Shown: positions 53,120 to 62,000 of the stretch, piece by piece
Layout: each line of letters begins with the position of its first letter
Position numbering within the stretch: the stretch's first letter is position 1
Assembly (NCBI GenBank): GCA_002633005.1
Contig: NMRA01000213.1
Span: 112,580 to 174,579, forward strand
DNA length: 62,000 bases
Direction: 5' to 3'
Source of the DNA: Phoronis australis
Lineage: Eukaryota > Phoronida > Phoronidae
Made by a program: the position numbers and the translations under genes
Notes under the pieces: generated by a model
What the model saw: only the letters and a program-made list of their open reading frames with translations
Database searches by the model: none
Told to the model about the DNA's origin: nothing

Positions 53120-54822
53120 AGGCCTGCTAAACGGGGCGAATTTGTTTTTAAGCTGGTGGTTGTAGCATCTGGTTAATGCTAGATTCAATATTGTACAGAA
53201 ATTTCACAATCCTGCATTTGGTGCAATAACATCAACAGTACCAGGAACAAGGGCACCCCCTAGCAGTTGAGTACACCTCCATGAGTGCACCAGGCAACCA
53301 TCAGATTTCCTGCCTGAGGTCCCTCAGGGCAGACTCTTGTTATGACGTCTGTGTGACAGTTAACAATAAACATCTGGTCTCAGTATAAACACTGCCATCC
53401 CACATTAACAGACTGAAATCCTCATTCAACAAAAGCAGCTTCTCACACTTTCAAGATAACTTCTTTATGCTCCGACTGTGAGTCAACAAAGAACTCTGCC
53501 AATATCTAGAGCTCCTTGCTGAAAAATTCAAGGTTTCTGAGAAAATACTCGTAATTGCTTGTTGCTCATGTAATTTTCAAAAAATGTTTTTAAACTGAGA
53601 TGTGCAAAAACTTTATTCTGTTTGCTTATATATATTTATTTATTGAACAGAATATTTGACAGTATAAAAAAGTAGTACACACACACACACGAGACATACA
53701 TGCATCACAGCATTACCCGAGATCAGAGTAATATCGGAAGATGAAAATAACACAAATAGAGGAATCATAGGGCCCACCATTCAATGAATAATTTATACTC
53801 ACAATTATTACAAAAATTACTTTTTCAATCTTGTGATATCTAGAGAGTTTTTTTAGTAGCTGCAAACACGGAACTCTAGAGTTTAGTCTCGCTTTACAAA
53901 TGTGATATTTAACCAAACATATTACACATTTGCTGATCAAGTTTATTGGCATGTAAAGTGCCAAGGCGGACCTCTAAGTAATTATAATGGTATGCATAAT
54001 ACTAACACCAGTTTTTATATTTTGTGCTGTCAATGTTTGAATAAATACAGTAAAATTAAAAAAAAAAAACAGAATATTAACAAAATCGAACAAGTGAATA
54101 AATTAAAGTAAAATTAAGAAGCATGACATTAACACAGTGTGACACAATATTAGATGACTAACTTCTTTAGTTTAGAACGAAATATTATGGAACATTGAAT
54201 TTTTTTGTCCAACATCTCGACAAAAGTAAAATGGAAGAAGCCACACTAGTTCAACCTTGTGTATTCTGCACCAGTTAGCCACAAACCATGTGGTCAAATT
54301 ATGAGCGGTTTGGTGAACTTTAGAAAAATTGGAATTTTGTCATTTTTTATAATTTCATGATGTATTACTATAAGAAGCAACCCTCAGCTTTCAGTTGTTA
54401 AGTTTTTAGTCTCCTGCAGAGAAGATCATATGACTTGTAGTCATGCATTGGCACCATCTAGTGGCACTCTAGCTAAACTTTGCTTGGTGTTGTTTGGGGC
54501 CAGGCTGTATCCAAAGCCATTTTTCATGTAATATCCTAACTGCATTTCTCTGAGACAAGTCATTGCAGCGACAACTTGACAAAGTTGGTTGAATTCATAA
54601 GTCTTAAATCTTTGTGTACGTGGTCCGTGGTTTTATCTTTTTTTGTAATAGGGAGGCTTTACTCTCATTTCATTAAAATTTAAGTCAAAACAAGATTTCA
54701 CCCCAAAACATGAACAATGGTTTTCAAAGATAGCATAGCATGGGTCTTTAATTTTAAGTGGTGATTTTCTTAAATTCCATATTATAATGTTTAATGGGAT
54801 TTACTTATGTTCTAGTGACAAA
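53120..54822. other. Non-coding, nothing recognised
   Basis: A short CA run lies at 53677-53690 and there are A-rich tracts. No exon with acceptor, donor and SCAPER-like coding sequence was found. Confidence 0.5.
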
Positions 54823-55080
54823 CAGTACAAGAAAAAGTAATCGGACAAAATTCTATTTCCCCGTCATGACGGATAATTTTGTTAACATCAAAAATGATTA
54901 GTAATAATTCAGACAGCAAAATTCTAATTGTTTAATATCTTAGCCTTCTCATCAACTATCCCGCTAATACCCTTCATTGTCAGTCTGAGGGATGACTACG
55001 GTGATGGTGAGTTTGGTTTCTTTCCCAGTCATGACGGGAAGTTGCGGGACATTTTGTCTGAATACTTTTGGTGTGTGCTG
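54823..55080. mobile_element. Tc-like miniature element, family T, 258 bp
   Basis: Left end CAGTACAAGAAAAAGTAATC and right end ACTTTTGGTGTGTGCTG are inverted relatives; each is followed inward by GACAAAAT and CCCGTCATGAC. Related solo ends occur at 15149, 26370 and 34872. Confidence 0.7.
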
Positions 55081-55324
55081 CGCGATGATGAATTGAGCTG
55101 ATCTGTGTTCGTCTTGATCCTCAATACATCTGCCTTCTGTGATATTCAGTGCTAAGAAAATATCCTTTAAACTGCGCCGCTTACTGCTGTAGGATCGTTC
55201 ACCATCTTTACTACGTGCAGATGAAATTGTTTGTGCGCTTTACAAAAACACTCATTGTTGCTGAAGACTGATCTCTATAGAGTGGTCTTCATAGATTGCC
55301 ATTTTCTCTGTTAGCAACATATCT

Positions 55325-55474
55325 GATATTCCTGTCTTTCTATGGTTGATGTGAAAATCAAAACAAAAGACAGTGATATTCCTGTCTTTCTGGGCTTGAT
55401 GTGAAAACCAAACCAAAAGACAATGATTTTCCTGTCTTCCTGCCCTTGATGTGGAAAATCAAAACAAAAGACAT
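55325..55474. repeat. 50-bp unit repeated three times
   Basis: Tandem units of GATATTCCTGTCTTTCT...TTGATGTGAAAA...CAAAAGACA at 55325, 55375 and 55425, diverging slightly. Confidence 0.92.
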
Positions 55475-57175
55475 GGTTATTTATTTCTGAGGAGAGTTAA
55501 GATTTCCCCTTTGCACAGGAAGCGAATCTTAGTCTGGGGCCTGAGCAGAGGTTAATCTTAAGACAGGTTTTGAGCTGGCCTTAGCCCCCTCCTACTGAAC
55601 TTTAGATTCAAGTGATGTCAACACTTGAGACAGAGTGTTGGAAGGTAGGACTGAGGATTTGTTTAATAAAGTTAACCCCTTCATATTTGCTGAGCTGTCA
55701 CTTGTTATTTCCTGTGTGCAGCCTACTGATTTTTGCCCACATCAGTTTCTCTCATATTAATGGTGTCAGGAAGTTTAAATTATCTATAAATGTTTTTGGA
55801 TAATGATTAGTTGTGGACTGTGAAATATTAAATAAATAAATTAAAAGTGTATGTGTGTTGGATATGTTAAAAATTCCAAGCACTGGGTTAATTTTTCTGA
55901 GATGTAAGACGGATGTAATTGTCCCTCAATGTGTCTCCACTATTTGTTTTCAAATTAGAATTTATTGTCAAATGACAAAATGATCATTGAAAATCACCTG
56001 TAACTAATGACTATACTATTTCTATGTTGTTTATCGAAGAACTCAATACCTACCGGTATCTTCATTTTGCAACACACGGTAAGATCAGTCAATTTTTTAG
56101 ATATGAAAACAACAAGAAATGCTTCCCCAGGTTCACACAAGTGGCGAATTCTTTAGCATTTTCACAAGGTAAAGCGCCAGTGAAAATGCTAGCATTTTAA
56201 TTGACGTACGAGCTGTAATCCAGTGGTTTTTGACAAACTGGGTATTGCTGCTTTTGCAAGCCGCTGATAACCACAATTAAGACTTCTGGTTTAGCCATTC
56301 TCAAGTTCATATGCAGCGTCATTATTAACAACTTTTGAAATTGAAAAAAGTTTTTCATGGTCTCGGTGAAGGTATGTTTATAAGTAATATCAACTTACTC
56401 AGAGGCCGGAGACAAGGAACTGTAGATTACAGTTCGAAATGTTTTAATTTTTAAATCTCTGGGTCTCTGAGTAAACAACAATAAAATGTTGTCAAGACCC
56501 TGATGAGAGAGGTTGCTATGCACAGAGAGTTCACTGTTCAGCCACAGACCACTACTTTGAGTTTCATTGGTTTGACATCGGTAGATTTTACCTCATGTGG
56601 CTTTAGGAGGACATTCACCACTGGCAGATGTGTTGTTTGGTCAGTGATGTCTTGGTTGGTTAGTGTTTACTGTTTCTGAGTGGATTGTTGTCCAGTTGGA
56701 AGTGGAATATAAACAAATCTTTGAGTGGGGCAGTTTTGAGGTGATTAAGGGTTGGTATACCAACTTTTGACATTAACAAAGTTTTGGCCTGCAGATGTGC
56801 AGCTGAATGTCCATAGGCTTTAGTACATCGACTGCCAACTCCGTATACTTTCAATGGACGAAATCTGCTCTTCTGCACGTCGTTACGTCATTTTTCACTA
56901 GCGACACCTGACCAAATTATCTGGTATTATTTCTGGCAAGTATGTTGTCTGCTAATTTTGGCCAGCTGTTGTGTGGTTGGGTGAAAGTAGCATTGCTAAC
57001 AGTACTCGCGATACCAACAGTTCTACTATTTTAAGATTTTGAACAATGTTTCAGTGCCGAAATTATTATTTTGTTTTCGTTGTACTGGACAGTAAAATAG
57101 ATACGAGAATTTCCCGCCACAATACACTGATCAGAAAATGAACCAGATGATTTAGGAGAGTGGCGCTGCCTCTAG
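55475..57175. other. Non-coding, nothing recognised
   Basis: No supported coding or RNA feature. Confidence 0.5.
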
Positions 57176-57183
57176 GATAGCAC

Positions 57184-58151
57184 CAGGCCTTCATGCAGCG
57201 TACGTCCTGGACGTCCATGTGGACGCCCTAGCACTAATGTAGACGCCCTGGCAAGGACGCCCTGTCAATCAGAATTTCTCCAGTTTGGACACCCACATTG
57301 AAAGATTACTAAGACTCCCAGTTAATCAAAGGGGAAGTTGGCCCTTTCAACTCAGAAAGAAATATACAAAGTATTTAAAATGTTGCAATATTCAAACTAT
57401 TTGGTAGACCTGTTAATCATTAGCACCTGGTTGGTTGCCAGTGTGTCTGCTTTCAATAGATTCACATACTACTGCCATTCTGTACTTTATATAGGGACAT
57501 GGACCTTGCTTAACTCCAAACTGGTGTTTCAGAGCTGTAATTTCATGTACTTCATCTTTTTTTAAAAATACCAAAAGCAAAATAAATGTCATTATTTTAA
57601 TAATATGATGTGCCGCAAGAATATCCCAATTTAAAATGTTTGAGTTTTCGCCTGTTTCATGCTTTTCTATGTGCGTCTAAAATGGAGCAGCAGTGACACC
57701 TGTTGTCAAAATATAAACCAACATCATCTGTGCATTTTTCTTTTGTTGGTAACTGTAGCTTTGATGACCCATTGTACAGAATATAAAGCTAGTGAAGTTG
57801 ATATAATAAACTTCATAACAGAATTTGACTTGAGATGACCAAAAACAGTGCACTCATCGTTCAACCAATATCTGTTATATCTGTAATACCCGTTTGGTAA
57901 GCTATTTGGCTGTTTTCGTAAATTTAAACATAAAAGTCTTGACCAACAGTATTTTAGTACTTGAAAAAGCCCAATACAAGGGAGCTGTTTTTGTAAACTT
58001 AGGTGTAAAAGCCTTGTTCAACGCATTTTTTAATTGTAACTGGTGAATGGGGGTGGGGGGGGGGTAATGCGGCGTTGGAATCATGGACGCCCTGGAATAT
58101 TGGGAACCCCATTTTGGACACCCTAAGTTCGAAATCCTAGATGAAGCCCTG
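57184..58151. mobile_element. hAT-like non-autonomous transposon, 968 bp, with 8-bp target duplication
   Basis: Starts CAGGCCTTCATGCAG and ends CTAGATGAAGCCCTG (complement CAGGGCTTCATCTAG), with a perfect 8-bp duplication GATAGCAC on both sides (57176-57183 and 58152-58159). Several GGACGCCCTGG repeats lie near both ends. No transposase frame. The 8-bp duplication is diagnostic of hAT. Confidence 0.9.
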
Positions 58152-58159
58152 GATAGCAC

Positions 58160-60560
58160 AGAAGAAAATGTTGGACTTGCGAATCTGTTGTCTTTAATCT
58201 GTATGGTTTCATTAAACCCCATGCTGGACATCTTTGAAAACCATAGTTTTGGTTGGGGTGGAATCCCTTACATTTAGTTTTTAGATTTGGTGAGTTACCC
58301 TTCATGTGCATGTGCTATAACATTGTTAGACCAAATGGATTTCATTGATGACTTCAATGGGAAACTCACCATTACTAATGTGATTTATTTAATTTGAAAT
58401 TTGCGATTTTATCTTGTCGTATCTAACTTTCATCTATATCTCCAACTGGTTTGCACCTGTCTTGTTATTACGTATCAGCTTTATTAGAAGAACTAGCTGT
58501 TAGATGCAGTAAAGGAACATTCATATGTTATGCCGTCCAAAATTTACCACTTTGAACATCACCCATTATTGCTTTACTTTTGTTTTATAACAAAAGGATG
58601 TGGAGAGGGTAATGGCAATAACTTTGCCAAAACGTCAAAGTTTGCTCTTAATTGGCTGGCAGCTCCTTCATTGAACATTCCTAGTGTGGCTGGATTTTTT
58701 GTTATTTGATGTTATGAAACTTAAAAAAGTTAAAATATTCACTTCTCCGTGCACGCGGTTTTTGTTGTATGTTGTAATATTGAAATGGAGGAGAAGTGAG
58801 AATCACTTGTATCGTTTCTTGCCTCTGGGGTTATTTCCCCTGGGGTTATTTCCCCTGTTCACGGTACCAGTAGGATTGCTTCTGATGTTTTGGTAGTCCT
58901 TAATGCCACTGCGGATGATTGCAAGGTTGTTTTTTGTCCCCAAGAAATAGAAATGGATTGTGGATCCAGTGGGTTCAGTTGTTAGCAGTGTGGGGCGAAC
59001 GCTACATGGGGCTCATGTTGGGGTTTATGTATTGGGGAATTAAAATCTCGCAAAACTGAGGCTTAGTGTTTATAGGTACACTGGCACTTTTATAGAAATC
59101 TCAGTGGTGTAAATTATAAGTGAGCACCAATGAGAGCACTTGCACTTGACAGACAGTGAAAGTTTAGAAATGTCTGGGCTGTGGGGAGGGTGTTGAGTCC
59201 AATGTGGGCCATTGGCATATTTATAATCCCTAGACCAACAAAGCCTTACTTAACAGGCTGTTTTAACGCACATTTTCTGTTTTCTCCAGTTGGCACAATT
59301 TGTGTCCGTCAACTTTTGATGTATTTATAGCATTTGGTGATGTCACCAAACCTCGAACCCCCATCCTGTCTACCGACTGTCACCTTTTCAAAGCCCCTCC
59401 CTCTCCAGTGATGACGTGAATGGTCCATTCTAGCAGTGTCATTAACTGTTGCCTAAAGTTCGACAGCAGTGATATTTTGTGATGAATATCCAAGTCCTTG
59501 CTATATTGATAAATCCTGCAATACTAAGGCTGTAGATGGCTGTATAATAGTGTCTATGGTAACGCCAGTGTTAGTTGCTCACACACTATAGCGCACTGTT
59601 GCTTCTTGCAATAGCATTTTCCCCCAGAGATTCTTGTTTAATGTTGTTGATATTATATTAATCATCCGCAGGAGTTGATTGACTTGTTGTAAAATTGCAT
59701 TTATCTCCCACACTTGTTACAGCGATCAATGTATCAAAATTACGTCAGCATCTGATCAAAGCTGCCGCTTCTGTGCCACGCTAGGAATATTAAACGTCTC
59801 CCCCGAGTCCGTGTTAAATATGGCTGCACTCTGTCGTAATGATTTGTTATTAAATTGCCCTGGTATGATCGCCCATTGTGATCAGCGTAAATTTGTTTAA
59901 CCAACGCGGTCTAAATGTTTGCGATGAGATGTAATTCAGTTTGCTACTATCTGTAATGTACATTCATTTGCTAAATTTGAGCAAGGGTCGCTTATCCAGC
60001 TGTTTGATTTTGGGGTGGGATATGATTTTAATATTGTGATTTAAAGAATTTTTCAACACTAGCAGATTTGTGCATGAAGCAGTTTAAGATTTTTAGTGAG
60101 TCCGTGCCTGCAACTTTGCTGTGTGACTTTTCAAGCCAATGGCACTTGTCTGAATCGGGCAAGGTTTTCTTTGCTGTCAAAAACACAAAATGCTAATTAA
60201 TTCAAATGCTTGACGGCTACGTAATGGACAGATTACTCAGTGGTGTATTTTGGGTAGAAACCATTTGTTTTTAGCATGTATTATCACACTGCTTTCAAGT
60301 TGAAATTATTTCCACATGTGATCACTCGCAGTGTTTTCAGACAACAGAGCTAAATGGCACTATCTTGTAATATCAGGCGTGAAAAGCAATACCACGTTAC
60401 CAGTTACAGTTTCCATAACTAGGTCGCATTTCTGCTGCTTCTCATACTTTTAAATTTTTCAATCTTGATGTAAATTATCATCGCTTTCCACGACATGTTC
60501 AGCAGTTCTTGGTGAGCCGTCTTGTTGATGAGACAGTCCTGCCACCTGGTGACTGGGGTA

Positions 60561-60598
<38 letters not shown>

Positions 60599-62000
60599 CA
60601 CACACACAGAGAATCAGTGATGTGTCCATACTTAGTCTACAGGGGGCAGTATCATTGAGAGGTTTGTAGTCTCCTTAGGCAGAAAATAGTGGTTCACAGC
60701 TTTACCACTTTTGCTCTTGTATGGATTTTATACCGGCAAATAAAATCTATGTAATTATGGTAAAAACACCAGAGCCTTCCAGAGAGAATTATCATCTTGC
60801 AACGTCAAATAATAATCTGGTTGAATTTCGGCGCCCAGTTCATTTCATGAACCATTAACTTTTAAAAACAATTTCTTGGTTGCTTATTCAATAAAGTTTT
60901 ACTCTTTAGGTTCAAGGCCAATTAAACTATTTTTGTCCTAATTGGTTGATGAAGCCATGGTATCATTGTTCATCTATATCAAACCTATGTAATTCTGTAA
61001 CGTTTCAACCTGTTAACCTGGAACTATATTAAAATGTTGAATTTTTCATGAATTCAATTAATTTTACTTCATTCCTCATTCCCAGAATGGTTTGCAATAG
61101 TTGTAGGAAAAGTGATAATTCTATGGTAATGTTTGTTCAATAAATTTAATGCATGGCATGAATTATCTATGATATTGTACTAAGTCAGTTAATTGACCCT
61201 TGAAATTTGAATAGACTGGAATTGTAATATCCCGTTCTTGGTTTCTAATACTTTAACCATACTTTTTGCCTGAATGTTCTTCCAGTTGATATATAGGCCT
61301 AATAATGACAAATTACCATGATAAGTTGTTGCCATTGTCAGCCATAAACTATCTTCTGTTCAGATTAATGCTGATCTCATTTAATTATACTTCCTCAGCT
61401 TCTGGTGTGATATCTTAAAAATTGATATTAATAAATCTGGAGGATTACGCTATAGTGTGTCACAGTCAGTTTTGGTATTCACACCAAAAGCGGGAGAATT
61501 TTGATCCCAGCCCGTGTCAAAAAGCTAATATGAATAGTTACTTTTACTAATCAAATCATGGGATGGGTTGACATTGAAATTTATTCCTGTGCGTTTAAAT
61601 TATGGTAATGATCCTCTGTGTAGTAATTGAAATTCTGTCCACCAAATCGGAGTCCTGATCAACTTTCAGCAATAAGAGATTAGTCCCCTATTGAATAAAC
61701 AAATGCTCAAATGTTGTCATTGACCACAACACAGTCTCATTAGGGCCTTCTCTTGCTGGGTGACTTTACCTGTGGTTGGGAGCCTGTGATAATATGTAGC
61801 TCCTTTATCAACTGCCCAACACAGTCTTTTGTCTGGTATGATGTCATGCAGGCCAATTACCTACAAGGCTTATTGTAGACCAGGCTGCCTTCAGTAGACG
61901 CTAGGACCTACGCTAGGACTTAGCTAAAACCTAGTTACAGTCACGTGTTCTCATTTAAAATGTACGGCAATATCTCACGTAATCTCGCGAAGTCTTGCTT
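58160..62000. other. Non-coding to window end
   Basis: Contains a small tandem CTGGGGTTATTTCCC x2 near 58826 and a CA microsatellite at 60562. No SCAPER terminal exon and no other gene was recognised. Confidence 0.5.
60562..60608. repeat. (CA)n microsatellite
   Basis: An almost pure CA run with two CG interruptions. Confidence 0.95.

Noticed and set aside
54945-55009. Possible SCAPER terminal exon (acceptor TCTTAG, donor GTGAGT)
   Set aside because: It lies inside the 258-bp inverted-repeat element. The phase-0 reading stops after seven codons, and the open reading has no SCAPER similarity.
1-62000. CRISPR arrays, operons, phage or bacterial defence systems
   Set aside because: Spliced metazoan genes and eukaryotic transposons throughout. 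No prokaryotic gene layout, and the tandem arrays are simple satellites without spacers.

Overview
The window is animal nuclear DNA. Genes are split into many short exons with GT-AG introns, protein matches are metazoan, and introns and flanks are full of short inverted-repeat transposons. The nearly even mix of hAT, Tc1/mariner, Harbinger-like and Penelope-like debris, the moderate intron sizes (mostly 0.5-4 kb) and assembly joins that look haplotypic fit a heterozygous marine invertebrate. I cannot name the phylum from sequence alone.

Layout. 1-12.7 kb is mostly non-genic: simple repeat, three hAT-like miniature elements, a dead Tc1/mariner copy (7.14-8.43 kb) carrying a smaller palindromic element, and one probable first exon of a secreted MOLO1-like protein on the minus strand (4876-5065). 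12.87-22.02 kb, minus strand, holds a complete DCP2 mRNA-decapping enzyme gene. I could join nine exons with consistent phases into a 422-residue protein with an intact Nudix box and the conserved C-terminal motif. 22.44-49.34 kb, plus strand, holds SCAPER (S-phase cyclin A-associated protein in the ER). Twenty-three phase-consistent exons give about 1,486 codons, plus one candidate 21-bp microexon. The last ~50 residues found in vertebrate SCAPER were not located. 49.4-62 kb is non-coding as far as I can tell. It contains a 72-bp tandem array split by a transposon and an assembly gap, and a 968-bp hAT-like element with a perfect 8-bp target duplication.

How the genes relate. DCP2 and SCAPER are head to head with only 418 bp between start codons, so they probably share a promoter. 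DCP2 removes the mRNA cap after deadenylation. SCAPER is known to recruit the CCR4-NOT deadenylase during tubulin mRNA autoregulation. The pair therefore joins two factors of mRNA decay, which is the most interesting biological observation here.

Two single-N positions (38388 and 48422) are each followed by a near-identical ~0.5 kb repeat of what precedes them, including SCAPER exons 12 and 22. These look like unmerged contig or haplotype overlaps rather than real exon duplications. I found no bacterial-type system, CRISPR array or rRNA gene.
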